Shown in pieces: positions 25,274 to 33,500 of a DNA stretch of 64,000 bases. This DNA comes from an uncultured Mobilibacterium sp. GTDB taxonomy: Bacteria > Bacillota > Clostridia > Peptostreptococcales > Anaerovoracaceae. Location: assembly GCA_947254375.1 (NCBI GenBank), contig CAMYCF010000005.1, forward strand, positions 18,955-82,954. The letters are read 5' to 3'. The position numbers and the translations under genes are program-made. Position 1 is the stretch's first letter, and the number at the start of each line of letters is the position of its first letter. Under the pieces are notes generated by a model. It saw nothing but the letters and a program-made list of their open reading frames with translations, was not told the origin of the DNA and did not search any database.

Positions 25274-25489
25274 CGCGTGTGAGAAAAGGTGAGACCGCGG
25301 GATAAAATCTGGACATTACGGGATTCAGAAAAAGAGCTTCTGTGGTAAAATATCTCATGAATTAACGGCAATGCGAAAGATGTGACAGTCGCAGTAAAAA
25401 ACCGGCGACCCTAAATGGCGACGCGAAAATCATTGTGCCAAAGGGAACGACGGCGCGTGATAAGATTTGATACACGAAGAGGAAGATCC

Positions 25490-26878
25490 ATGGCTAAGAA
25501 ACCGAAAACCGTTTTCGTTTGTACGGAGTGCGGATATGAGAGCCCGAAGTGGCAGGGGCAGTGCATTTGCGGTGCCTGGAATACGATGGTGGAGCAAAAG
25601 GTTCCGCAGGAAATGGGCGGCGGCAACCTGACTAAAGCATCGGCTAAATACCAAAAGCCTATCAGGCTGGGAGAAGTCGGAGCGGAAGAACACGAACGTT
25701 TCACATCGGGGATATCAGAACTCGACAGGGTGCTCGGGGGAGGAATAGTCCCCGGGGCATTGATGCTCATCTCGGGTGAGCCCGGCATAGGAAAATCGAC
25801 GATGATAGTCCAATCGGCAAATTCGATAGCCGAGAAGTCGGGGCGCGTCCTTTATGTAACCGGAGAGGAGTCTGAGGAGCAGGTAAAACTGAGGGCAGAC
25901 CGCGTCTGCGGAAAGATCTCTGAAAATCTTTGGATATATCCTGAAACGAATGCGGAGAACATAATAGCGGCATGCGAAGAGGCGAAGCCGACACTCGTGG
26001 TCATCGATTCGATACAGACGATGTACACCGATGAGGTGGACGCGACGGCGGGAAGCGTTTCGCAAATAAGAGCTTGTTCGAACATACTGATGAAGTTCGC
26101 AAAGACGAATGATGTTGCGATTTTTATAGTTGCTCATGTAACGAAATCGGGGGATCTTGCGGGGCCTAAAACTATCGAGCATATGGTCGACTGCGTTCTT
26201 TCGTTCTTCGGGGAGAGGAACATGGATCTTCGCATCCTTCGTGCGGTAAAAAACAGGTTCGGAACGACTGAAGAAGTGGGCGCCTTCAAGATGTGTGCCA
26301 CGGGAATGGAAGAGGTGTCAGACCTGTCAGGAAGCCTGCTTGAGGATTCGGAGGCAATGGAGGAAGGCGCCGTCATATCAGCCATTTATGAGGGGAGCCG
26401 TCCGATATTTTTTGAAGTCCAGGGGCTTGTTGCGCCCGCCAACGTGGGGTTTGCCCGCCGGACTTCGGTAGGAATAGATAATAACCGCCTGAGCATGATT
26501 TTGGCGGTTCTGGAAAAGAGGGCGGGCACTCCGCTTTTAAATTATGATGTGTACGTCAATGTCGTTGGCGGGATGCGGCCGGACAGCCCGGCGACCGACC
26601 TGGCGGTCGCCCTCTCCCTGTACGGCTCGCTGCGGGAGAGGATCTCGCCGCGGAAGGTCGTTGCGATCGGCGAGATCGGGCTGACCGGCCGCCTGCGGTC
26701 CGTGCGCGGCGCTGACAAGATAGCGGCGGAGGCGAAGCGACTCGGATATGAAGCCGTGATACTGCCTAAGAAAAACGCGAATATTAAGGTCGACGGGATA
26801 GAAATACTCGGAGCCGAAAACATAAACGATGCGATACGACTTTTTACCCACGGAGGCGACCGCCCGGTTCGCAGATGA
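25490..26878 (+). CDS. radA: DNA repair protein RadA (Sms)
   Basis: A 462-residue RecA-like branch-migration helicase. The N-terminal C4 zinc finger (CTECGYESPKWQGQCICGAW) is followed by the ATPase core with Walker A GEPGIGKST, the RadA-specific motif KNRFG (in AVKNRFGTTEEVGAF) and a C-terminal Lon-protease-like domain around MRPDSPATDLAVALSLYGS. It processes recombination intermediates and late steps of repair and transformation. Start ATG 25490 follows GAGGAAG; earlier in-frame codons lack a ribosome site. In Bacillus radA sits just before the disA-yacL-ispD cluster. Here the carD-yacL-ispDF operon starts 5 kb downstream, so the order is kept with insertions. Confidence 0.96.
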   Translation: MAKKPKTVFVCTECGYESPKWQGQCICGAWNTMVEQKVPQEMGGGNLTKASAKYQKPIRLGEVGAEEHERFTSGISELDRVLGGGIVPGALMLISGEPGIGKSTMIVQSANSIAEKSGRVLYVTGEESEEQVKLRADRVCGKISENLWIYPETNAENIIAACEEAKPTLVVIDSIQTMYTDEVDATAGSVSQIRACSNILMKFAKTNDVAIFIVAHVTKSGDLAGPKTIEHMVDCVLSFFGERNMDLRILRAVKNRFGTTEEVGAFKMCATGMEEVSDLSGSLLEDSEAMEEGAVISAIYEGSRPIFFEVQGLVAPANVGFARRTSVGIDNNRLSMILAVLEKRAGTPLLNYDVYVNVVGGMRPDSPATDLAVALSLYGSLRERISPRKVVAIGEIGLTGRLRSVRGADKIAAEAKRLGYEAVILPKKNANIKVDGIEILGAENINDAIRLFTHGGDRPVRR

Positions 26879-26953
26879 AGGGAGAAATGCGATAAGCTGA
26901 TACAATGCAGGAGGGGCCAGATATTGCTAATGGGCATATCGGGTCTTGCCGTG

Positions 26954-26982
26954 TTGTCTTGCGCGGGGCGTTTTGTTAGAAT
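26954..26982 (+). promoter_or_regulatory. Promoter for a leader of the selenium cluster
   Basis: TTGTCT (26954-26959), 17 bases, TAGAAT (26977-26982). Predicted start near 26989, about 150 bases before yedE, with a terminator-like hairpin in between. Confidence 0.5.
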
Positions 26983-27035
26983 GCAAGTGGAATGAGGATC
27001 TGATCGTTTTTTAGGGTGGGATCGCCTAACGGCGG

Positions 27036-27071
27036 ACGCCATTTTTGTGGCCCGCGGCGCCGGCGTTTTTT
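27036..27071 (+). terminator. Terminator-like hairpin between radA and yedE
   Basis: ACGCC (27036-27040) pairs with GGCGT (27062-27066), with an inner GGC/GCC (27049-27051/27059-27061), then six T. A small competing hairpin CGCC-TAAC-GGCG (27023-27034) precedes it. It could end radA transcription or act as an attenuator in the leader starting near 26989. Confidence 0.55.
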
Positions 27072-27137
27072 ACCCGAAAACCGAAAGACCCCGTTTCGCT
27101 AAATCATTTTATTGTTTTTATATATTCGGAGGTGACA

Positions 27138-28208
27138 ATGAATAAAGAAGGTACGGAAAAGAAAGGCCTGATCATCGCGACGGGACTCATCGTCGGCTTG
27201 ATCGCCGTCCTGCTCGTAAAATACGGGAATCCGGGCAACATGGGGTTCTGCATCGCCTGCTTCCTCAGAGACACGGCGGGAGCGCTCAAACTCCACGCCG
27301 CACCGGTCGTACAGTACGCGAGGCCGGAGATCATCGGGCTCATCCTCGGAGCGTTCGTGATGTCGCTCGGCAGCAAAGAGTTCGGCGTGCGCGGAGGGTC
27401 GTCCCCTATGACGCGCTTCGTCCTCGGATTTTTTATCACTATCGGTGCACTGATGTTCCTGGGCTGCCCGCTTCGTATGGTACTCAGGATCGCGGGCGGA
27501 GATTTTAACGCGATCGTAGGACTTATCGGCTACGTTGCCGGAATACTCATCGGTATCGCATTTCTCAAGAGGGGATTCACGCTCAAGAAGTCGGTACCTC
27601 TCGGCAAGTTAGAGGGCTCGATGATGTCGATCATCGCGGTCGTTCTGCTCATAATTCTGCTTGCGTTCCCGACGCTCCTCGCGTTCAGCAAGATCGGACC
27701 GGGAGCAATGCACGCTCCTTTGGCAATGTCGCTCATCGCAGGCCTGATCGTGGGAGCTCTCGCGCAGAAAACGCGCCTCTGCACGGTAGGCGGCATCCGC
27801 GATGCGGTACTTTTCAAAGATTTTTACCTGCTCTCGGGATTCATCGCGATCTTCGTTGCGGCGCTCATCGGAAACATCGTTATGGGATTTTTCCACCCGG
27901 GTTGGGACAATCAGCCGATCGCTTTCCACGACGGCCTTTGGAACTTCCTCGGCATGGCGCTCGTAGGATTTGCGGCCGTACTGCTCGGCGGCTGCCCGCT
28001 CAGACAGGTAGTCCTTTCGGGATCCGGCAATGCCGATTCCGGAGTGACCGTTCTCGGAATACTCATCGGAGCTGCTTTCGCGCACAACTTCGCGCTCGCA
28101 TCTTCGCCGCTCGGACCTACGCCTGCAGGTAAGGCCGCGGTCATCATCGGCTTCATCGTAGTTTTCGTGATAGCTTTCGCGAACTCAAAGCAGTCGAAGG
28201 AGGCGTAA
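27138..28208 (+). CDS. yedE: YedE-family putative selenium transporter
   Basis: A 356-residue membrane protein with about ten spans and two internally related halves of the YeeE/YedE type, each with a conserved cysteine loop (FLGCPLRMVLRIAGG and LLGGCPLRQVVLSGSG). Related YeeE proteins import thiosulfate; the YedE subgroup next to yedF is predicted to carry a selenium compound. That assignment comes from genomic context, not direct experiments. Start ATG 27138 has GGAGGTGA seven bases upstream. The gene is followed after one base by yedF, then DUF3343, the usual clostridial selenium-metabolism set. No selA, selB or selD is in the window. Confidence 0.88.
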   Translation: MNKEGTEKKGLIIATGLIVGLIAVLLVKYGNPGNMGFCIACFLRDTAGALKLHAAPVVQYARPEIIGLILGAFVMSLGSKEFGVRGGSSPMTRFVLGFFITIGALMFLGCPLRMVLRIAGGDFNAIVGLIGYVAGILIGIAFLKRGFTLKKSVPLGKLEGSMMSIIAVVLLIILLAFPTLLAFSKIGPGAMHAPLAMSLIAGLIVGALAQKTRLCTVGGIRDAVLFKDFYLLSGFIAIFVAALIGNIVMGFFHPGWDNQPIAFHDGLWNFLGMALVGFAAVLLGGCPLRQVVLSGSGNADSGVTVLGILIGAAFAHNFALASSPLGPTPAGKAAVIIGFIVVFVIAFANSKQSKEA

Positions 28209-28209
28209 A

Positions 28210-28413
28210 ATGGAAAAAGTTGATGCAAGGGGATATTCCTGCCCCGAACCTGTTCTGATGGCTCAGAAGGCGGTCGCAAAAGGCACGCCTGTAACGGTGC
28301 TCGTCGACAACATGACGCCGGTAAAAAACATTTCGCGTTACGCGTCGAACCACGGGCTCAAAATGGAGTATAAAGAGACGGAAGAGGGAGATTACGAAAT
28401 AACGCTCTCCTAA
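28210..28413 (+). CDS. yedF: YedF-like TusA-family sulfurtransferase-like protein
   Basis: A 67-residue SirA/TusA fold protein with the active-site motif CPEP (in ARGYSCPEPVLMAQKAV). TusA-type proteins carry persulfide sulfur. The YedF version found beside YedE is thought to bind selenium or sulfur species for selenium metabolism. Full-length YedF has an extra C-terminal DsrE-like domain; this one is the single-domain form. It starts one base after the yedE stop, with GAAGGAGG before it, so translation is coupled. An extended -10 and a strong hairpin follow within 70 bases. Confidence 0.88.
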   Translation: MEKVDARGYSCPEPVLMAQKAVAKGTPVTVLVDNMTPVKNISRYASNHGLKMEYKETEEGDYEITLS

Positions 28414-28421
28414 AAATTATG

Positions 28422-28430
28422 TGCTATAAT
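28422..28430 (+). promoter_or_regulatory. Extended -10 between yedF and the DUF3343 gene
   Basis: TGCTATAAT with no clear -35. A transcript from here would meet the hairpin at 28452-28480 after only about 15-40 bases. Confidence 0.4.
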
Positions 28431-28451
28431 GGCTTAGGCCATGGCATCGAT

Positions 28452-28480
28452 AAAAGCGTTCGGCCTGTCCGGGCGCTTTT
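28452..28480 (+). terminator. Hairpin terminator/attenuator between yedF and DUF3343
   Basis: A 12-bp stem (AAAAGCG with CGCTTTT, then two G-T pairs and CGG/CCG) around a short loop; the T run is inside the 3' arm. Confidence 0.65.
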
Positions 28481-28551
28481 ATCATATCAAGACGCTTTTC
28501 TCACACCGGAGAAGCGGAGGGCCGCAGGTAAAAATGATCAGAGGAGCGACT

Positions 28552-28872
28552 ATGTATATAGCGACTTTTTATACGCATTACGGGGCGCAGGTCTTTTATA
28601 ACAAGGCTCAGTCTTTTGATGCGAATGCGAAGATGATGCCGGTCCCGCGGGCCGTGAGTGCGTCGTGCGGGACATGCGTTTATTTCAATAATGTCGAGGG
28701 GGAGGACCGGGGCGAAAATGCCGGGCAAGACCGTAGCGGAGGCCGAGGAAATTCGGATGAAAAAGCCGTTACGGATTATTTCAAAAAAACTCCGCCCGAG
28801 GATATCGAAGCCGTGTACCTCTGGGACGGAGCTAAAAAATTCGATTTGATTGCGGACTTTTCGGAGGAGTGA
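28552..28872 (+). CDS. DUF3343 putative Se/S-carrier-like protein
   Basis: A 106-residue protein with the DUF3343 pattern: N-terminal YIATFYTHYGAQVFYNKA, central RAVSASCGTCVYF with two cysteines, and an acidic C-terminal half that includes a poorly conserved Gly/Asp/Arg-rich insert. DUF3343 proteins are called putative selenium/sulfur carriers because they co-occur with yedE, yedF and selenoprotein genes. The ATG at 28552 is chosen because GAGGAG lies at 28541-28546; an ATG at 28534 has no such site. The stop codon abuts the convergent ybaK gene with no spacer, and no terminator separates them. Confidence 0.75.
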   Translation: MYIATFYTHYGAQVFYNKAQSFDANAKMMPVPRAVSASCGTCVYFNNVEGEDRGENAGQDRSGGRGNSDEKAVTDYFKKTPPEDIEAVYLWDGAKKFDLIADFSEE

Positions 28873-29343
28873 TCACTCCGGCAGCTTGCATACATCCACC
28901 CACGATCTAAAGTCGATGTACTTCTCGGTTTCGTCGAGCGGCAGGCGTACCGCACTGTTGCCGCTTCCGGCGGCGGGATAGACGATATCAAAGCGCTTCA
29001 GGGAGACGTCCAGATATATCGGGACGTCTTTTTTTACGGCAAACGGGCAGACGCCGCCGGGCGCATGGCCGACATATCCTTCGACGAGATCGGGCGAGAT
29101 CATCCTCGCCTTTTCGCCGAAAAACTGTTTGAACTTTTTGTTGTCTATCTTTGCGTCGCCCGCGGTCACGATCAGTATCGGATCGCCCGAAAGCAGAAAC
29201 GAGAGAGTTTTTGCGATGAACTTCGGCTCGCATCCGATCGTCGGGGCGGCCGCATCGACTGTGGAACTCGAGGTGTCGAATTCCATGAGCATGTCGGGCC
29301 TGCCGATGCTTTCAAAATATTTTTTTACGTTCTCAAATGACAT
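28873..29343 (-). CDS. YbaK/EbsC-family Cys-tRNA(Pro)/aminoacyl-tRNA deacylase
   Basis: A 156-residue YbaK/EbsC domain protein of the ProX/YbaK superfamily. These cytoplasmic enzymes hydrolyse mischarged tRNA, typically Cys-tRNA-Pro, or in related families Ala-tRNA-Pro. Visible features are the conserved lysine in EPKFIAKTLSFLLSGDPILIV, the GDAKIDNKKFKQFFGEKARM segment and the substrate loop GHAPGGVCPF. Prolyl-tRNA synthetase is encoded 5 kb away in this window, which is the enzyme whose errors it would correct. The gene lies 50 bases downstream of the histidine kinase on the same strand, so it could be cotranscribed with the two-component system. Confidence 0.85.
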   Translation of the reverse strand: MSFENVKKYFESIGRPDMLMEFDTSSSTVDAAAPTIGCEPKFIAKTLSFLLSGDPILIVTAGDAKIDNKKFKQFFGEKARMISPDLVEGYVGHAPGGVCPFAVKKDVPIYLDVSLKRFDIVYPAAGSGNSAVRLPLDETEKYIDFRSWVDVCKLPE

Positions 29344-29393
29344 AGCTTCGCCTCGCGTTTTCAGTATCTTGCGGACCGACAGATCCGGCGGGG

Positions 29394-30875
29394 TTACGAT
29401 CGTACTATATTTTTTACGGAGAGGCCTTTGCCCTCATCGTCGCCCGAAGGTGACCTGACGGAGTTCAGTTCGAACCAGAAGGTGCTTCCTTCGCTCTCCT
29501 TGCTTACGACGCCGTACTCGGCGTGGTGAAGGGTGAGGATGCCTTTTGCGATCGAAAGACCGAGGCCCGTGCCTTCGATGTCGCGGTTTCTGTTGGCGCT
29601 CGTCCTGTAATATTTTTCCCATACGTGGGAGATCTCGTCGCTCGGGATGCCGACGCCGTTGTCGATGACCTCAAAGCGGACTTTCCTGGCGGTGCGGGAT
29701 ACTTTTATCTTTATGAACTTGTTGTCGCCGGAGTATTTTACCGCGTTAGAGATGAGGTTGTTCATTACCTGCTTCAGCTTTTCCTTATCCCCGTTGACGT
29801 ATGTTTTCCTGCAGAAAGAAGTCTCTATATCGAAGCCTTCCTGATCTTTGAGGATCTCGTATGTGGCCGCGACCTCTTTCGCCGCCGCGACGAAGTCGAA
29901 GTCCTGCTTCCGTAGCTCCAGATTGTTTGACTGGAGACGCGAGAGCGACAGCATGTCTGAAACGAGGTTCGTCAGGCGGTCCGTCTCGGAGATTATTATG
30001 CCGATGTGCTCGCGGCGCTTCTCCGGGTCGTCGCCCGAAAAGTCGTTCACCATTTCGGCGTACGATTTTATCATCGTGAGCGGGGTCCTGAGGTCGTGCG
30101 AGACGTTCGCCATGAGGTCGCGTTGATACGTATCGCTTTTCTGCATCTCGTACGAGGCGGTGTTCAGGGTCTTTGCGAGCTCCTGCGTCTCGGTGAAATT
30201 GCCGCCGCTGAAGTGTATGTTGTAGTTGCCGCGCGTGAGTTCCGTCGCGGACTTCGTTATGCTCTCTATAGGCGCGGTCAGTCTCTTTGACAGCAGCCAC
30301 GCGATGATCGATGCGATGATGAGCGAGATCGCCATTATGTACAGCATCTGTTTTCGCATTATGGCGACGGTCGTCTGGACCGGATAGAGAGGCGAGATGA
30401 CGTACATTGTCGTTTCGTCTTTTTCCTCGCCGAGCCGCTTCGCGTAGATCAGCTTTGAATGGTGAGATTTCGCCGACGTCGTTATCATCGAGGCAGAATC
30501 CATGTTGCTAGCTATGAGGCGGTTGTGCGCTTTCTCGATGTCCGGGTCGAAAGGCGATGAAGTCTGGAACAGGAAGCTTCCTTTGTCGAAGATCTTCGTT
30601 CCCATAGGGCCGTCGACGCGGATGATGACGTCACTGCTGAAAGACGTCTGCATCGCGGCGGAGTCGAACGCATCGATACCGCGGTTGTAGCGCGCTTCCA
30701 TGCTTTCCGTCAGCGCCTTCGTTTCGCGGATCTTCATCCTCTCGTAGTAATTGTTTATAAAGAAAATTTGTAGCATCCAAATGAATGCTACAAGAGCCAT
30801 CGCGAACAGCAAAAAGTATGTCAGCGATACGGTTTTTATGCTTGTAAAATCTAAGTTATTCTTCTTTGTCTTCAT
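29394..30875 (-). CDS. Two-component sensor histidine kinase
   Basis: About 493 residues. An N-terminal span (TVSLTYFLLFAMALVAFIWM), a ~130-residue extracytoplasmic sensor domain and a second span (MLYIMAISLIIASIIAWLL) are followed by HAMP, HisKA with the phospho-acceptor in NVSHDLRTPLTMIKSYAEM, and an HATPase_c domain with N box (NLISNAVKY), G1 DNGVGI and G2 GTGLGLSIAKGIL. The cognate response regulator gene precedes it and overlaps its 5' end. An in-frame TTG six bases upstream (30881) is an alternative start; neither has a clear ribosome site, which is usual for coupled translation. The signal is unknown; no typical target operon (vanX, bceAB) is adjacent. Confidence 0.93.
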   Translation of the reverse strand: MKTKKNNLDFTSIKTVSLTYFLLFAMALVAFIWMLQIFFINNYYERMKIRETKALTESMEARYNRGIDAFDSAAMQTSFSSDVIIRVDGPMGTKIFDKGSFLFQTSSPFDPDIEKAHNRLIASNMDSASMITTSAKSHHSKLIYAKRLGEEKDETTMYVISPLYPVQTTVAIMRKQMLYIMAISLIIASIIAWLLSKRLTAPIESITKSATELTRGNYNIHFSGGNFTETQELAKTLNTASYEMQKSDTYQRDLMANVSHDLRTPLTMIKSYAEMVNDFSGDDPEKRREHIGIIISETDRLTNLVSDMLSLSRLQSNNLELRKQDFDFVAAAKEVAATYEILKDQEGFDIETSFCRKTYVNGDKEKLKQVMNNLISNAVKYSGDNKFIKIKVSRTARKVRFEVIDNGVGIPSDEISHVWEKYYRTSANRNRDIEGTGLGLSIAKGILTLHHAEYGVVSKESEGSTFWFELNSVRSPSGDDEGKGLSVKNIVRS

Positions 30876-31542
30876 ATTCAAACTTGTAGCCTACGCCCCT
30901 CAGGGTGACGATAAAATTGCGATAAGGTCCGAGCGTGTTCCTTAAGTTCTTTATGTGGGTGTCGATCGTCCTGTCGTCGCCGAAGAAGTCGTATCCCCAG
31001 ATGTCGGAGAGGAGCCTGTCGCGCGAAAGGGCGATGTTTTTATTCTGTATGAGGTAGAAAAGAAGCTCATATTCCTTCGGCGTGAGGTTGATCCTTTTAC
31101 CGTCGACGGAGATCGTCATGGCCGCGAAGTTGACTTCGAGACCGTCGAACTTCATGACGGAATTCGCCGGCTGTACCGCAGGCACTTTTCTCGTGAGAAC
31201 GGCGTTGACCCTGGCCATGAGCTCTTTGGGGCTGAACGGCTTTGTGACGTAGTCGTCTATCCCGAGCTCGAATCCGAACAACTTGTCGTATTCTTCGTCC
31301 CTCGCCGAAAGCATGATGACAGGAATGTCCTTCGTCTTCTTGATCTCCTTGACGGTGCTGAATCCGTCGAGTTTCGGCATCATTATGTCCATTATTATGA
31401 GATCGTAATCGTTCAGCTTGCAAAGGCCGATCGCCGTCATGCCGTCGCCCGCTTCGGAGACGTTGTAGCCGCTGAATTCGGCGTATTCCTTTATGACCTC
31501 TCTGATCTTCTGTTCGTCGTCTACTATGAGTAAGTTTTTCAT
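30856..31542 (-). CDS. OmpR/PhoB-family response regulator
   Basis: A 228-residue response regulator. The receiver domain (1-120) has the acidic pocket Asp8/Asp9, phospho-acceptor Asp52 in LIIMDIMMPKLDG, and the conserved Lys in DYVTKPFSPKEL. The C-terminal winged helix (from about 130) carries INLTPKEYELLFYLIQN and the recognition region DDRTIDTHIKNLRNTLG. It is first in the operon and overlaps the kinase gene by about 20 bases. An extended -10 promoter lies 25-35 bases upstream on the minus strand, with a short leader and GGAGGTGCG before the ATG. Confidence 0.95.
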   Translation of the reverse strand: MKNLLIVDDEQKIREVIKEYAEFSGYNVSEAGDGMTAIGLCKLNDYDLIIMDIMMPKLDGFSTVKEIKKTKDIPVIMLSARDEEYDKLFGFELGIDDYVTKPFSPKELMARVNAVLTRKVPAVQPANSVMKFDGLEVNFAAMTISVDGKRINLTPKEYELLFYLIQNKNIALSRDRLLSDIWGYDFFGDDRTIDTHIKNLRNTLGPYRNFIVTLRGVGYKFEYEDKEE

Positions 31543-31569
31543 TTTCGCACCTCCGTGAAGTGTTAATGC

Positions 31570-31578
31570 ATTATATCA
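31570..31578 (-). promoter_or_regulatory. Promoter of the two-component operon
   Basis: On the minus strand TGATATAAT (extended -10). No good -35. Confidence 0.65.
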
Positions 31579-31687
31579 CAGGTAAAATTTTATTTATAGT
31601 TTAATTGCGGCATCTTCATGGGCAAAAAAATCAACCGAAACTCGATATCGCTTCTATATTTTACATAATATACTTGAATGTACCGTG

Positions 31688-31716
31688 TTGACAATGCAAA
31701 AACCCTATGATACAAT
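31688..31716 (+). promoter_or_regulatory. Promoter of the carD-yacL-ispDF operon
   Basis: TTGACA (31688-31693), 17 bases, TACAAT (31711-31716). The predicted start gives a ~70-base leader to the carD ATG. Confidence 0.85.
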
Positions 31717-31790
31717 CACTCATTTTCATGTTGTTGAAAAAAAGCGGCCGAGTGTGTATAATATATAACAAAGATCACAGGAGGCATGTA

Positions 31791-32264
31791 ATGTTTCAAG
31801 TAGGCGATAAAATTGCCTATCCCATGCACGGCGCCGGAGTGATACGGGGCATCAAAGAAGAAGAGGTGCATGGCGAAACGGTAAAATATTACGACGTCGA
31901 TCTTCCTCACAGCGAGATGAAGATCCTTGTTCCTGTGGACAAATGTGAGAATGTCGGCTTACGGCATATAATATCCGAAGATCTGATAGACGGTGTACTC
32001 GATGTGCTTTCCGCCGAGTCGGAGCCTATGGACTCCGCATGGAACAGGCGCTTTCGTGAGAACACCGACAAGCTCCATACGGGAGATATCCATATAATAG
32101 CGGGGGTCGTTCGTGATCTGCGGCGCAACGATAAGGTGAAAAGACTTTCCATGGGTGAAAGGAAGCTCCTCAATTCTGCGAAGCAGATACTCGAAAGCGA
32201 ATTGGCACTCGCATCCGGTAAGACGATCGAGGAGATCGATGAGACGGTCGAGGCGCGTATTTAA
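31791..32264 (+). CDS. CarD/CdnL-family transcriptional regulator
   Basis: A 157-residue protein of the CarD_CdnL_TRCF family. The N-terminal Tudor-like RNA polymerase interaction domain starts FQVGDKIAYPMHGAGVIRGI and the C-terminal half is helical (NRRFRENTDKLHTGDIHIIAGVVRDL). CarD binds the RNA polymerase beta subunit and stabilises or modulates open promoter complexes, often at rRNA and housekeeping promoters. The ATG at 31791 is set by AGGAGG (31779-31784); earlier in-frame codons overlap the promoter. It heads a long operon of housekeeping genes and is followed by yacL after 85 bases. Confidence 0.92.
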   Translation: MFQVGDKIAYPMHGAGVIRGIKEEEVHGETVKYYDVDLPHSEMKILVPVDKCENVGLRHIISEDLIDGVLDVLSAESEPMDSAWNRRFRENTDKLHTGDIHIIAGVVRDLRRNDKVKRLSMGERKLLNSAKQILESELALASGKTIEEIDETVEARI

Positions 32265-32349
32265 AAGGAATGCGCAGCTTGGCCGTTTTTAATCTGCATC
32301 GAATACCTTTGACCGGTTTTTTATTCTTTTTACGAAAGGAGGTGAGAAC

Positions 32350-33468
32350 ATGATAAGAAAAATCTATTCCTGCATTCTCTGCGTCTGCGGAGGACTCGTG
32401 GGAGTGCTCGTTTTTTACCTTACGAAGCTGCTCGCGGATGACAGTTTTCACAGGGGCGACCGCCTGATGACCAATAATACGGATTACAGTATGATGATAC
32501 TGAGCGTGTTTTCTTTCGCACTTATTTTTTATGTGGCGGCCCCGGCGCTGAGCAGAAAAAGTCATAAGACGACGCTGAGTATAGGTAAGGACCTGCAGGA
32601 CGTACCGGCGAGGACGATCCTCGGCGGCGTGGTCGGTATAATCTCCGGCCTGATAATAGCGCTGCTCATTTCGATGACGTACCGCGCCGTGCTCGCAAGC
32701 TGGGTATATACGCTCATTACGATCCTGCTCTACATAGTGCTCGGTTACCTCGGGTATGCGATCGGCATAAGCAAGTCGCGCGATGTCAGCGCGCCGCACG
32801 GAAAGTCCCAGAGCGGATCGACTCTGATCGACGGCATCATGGGAAGGAAGATATCCACCCCACCGAAGGTTGTCGACACGAGCGCGATCATCGACGGAAG
32901 GATAGCGGATGTACTCAGGGCCGGTTTTATCGAAGACGGGCTCGTCGTGCCGGAATTCGTTGTCACGGAACTGCAGCACATAGCCGATTCGTCGGATGCG
33001 CTCAAGAGGGTCAGGGGCCGGAGAGGTCTCGACGTCCTCGAGGAGATAAAACAGGAGTTTTCGGTAGAGATCTATAATACCGGAAAACTGAAGGTGCTCG
33101 ACGAGATCCCGGAGGTCGATATCAAGCTGATAAAACTTTCGAAGCTTCTCGGCGGGCAGCTGATCACCACGGATTACAATCTGAATAAAGTAGCGGCGAT
33201 CAACGGCATCAAGGTGCTGAACATAAACGAGCTCGCGAATGCGCTCAAGCCTGTCGTCATACCGGGCGAGAAGATGATCATAAACATCATCAAGCAGGGC
33301 AAGGACGTTCAGCAGGGGATCGGCTATCTCGACGACGGCACGATGGTCGTTGTCGAAGACGGCAGGGATCACATAGGAAAAACGGTCACCATAACCGTTA
33401 CGAGCGTTATCCAGACCGCCGCCGGTAAAATGATATTCGGCAGGCAGAAGCTGCAGAACGGCAAGTAA
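32350..33468 (+). CDS. yacL: PIN/TRAM domain membrane protein (YacL-like)
   Basis: A 372-residue protein: four N-terminal membrane spans (to about residue 145), then a PIN nuclease-like domain with acidic residues in VVDTSAIIDGRI, VVTELQHIAD and TTDYNLNKVA, and a C-terminal TRAM RNA-binding domain (about 305-370). The PIN fold suggests RNase activity, but the role of YacL is not firmly known. Order and length match Bacillus YacL, where the gene also sits between radA/disA and ispD. GAAAGGAGGTGAG before the ATG is a near-perfect ribosome site. Confidence 0.93.
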   Translation: MIRKIYSCILCVCGGLVGVLVFYLTKLLADDSFHRGDRLMTNNTDYSMMILSVFSFALIFYVAAPALSRKSHKTTLSIGKDLQDVPARTILGGVVGIISGLIIALLISMTYRAVLASWVYTLITILLYIVLGYLGYAIGISKSRDVSAPHGKSQSGSTLIDGIMGRKISTPPKVVDTSAIIDGRIADVLRAGFIEDGLVVPEFVVTELQHIADSSDALKRVRGRRGLDVLEEIKQEFSVEIYNTGKLKVLDEIPEVDIKLIKLSKLLGGQLITTDYNLNKVAAINGIKVLNINELANALKPVVIPGEKMIINIIKQGKDVQQGIGYLDDGTMVVVEDGRDHIGKTVTITVTSVIQTAAGKMIFGRQKLQNGK

Positions 33469-33500
33469 AAACCGCGGCGCGGCAGGCAGGAAGATCTCAT

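Larger units (their letters stand above)
25077..25489. other. 412-base non-coding region between the EF-G-like gene and radA
   Basis: Holds a terminator (25087-25130), two related GC-rich hairpin units (25160-25273) and an extended -10 (TGG-TAAAAT, 25343-25351) that may start the radA transcript. Codons in frame upstream of the radA start at 25490 lack a ribosome site, so I treat them as non-coding. Confidence 0.7.
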
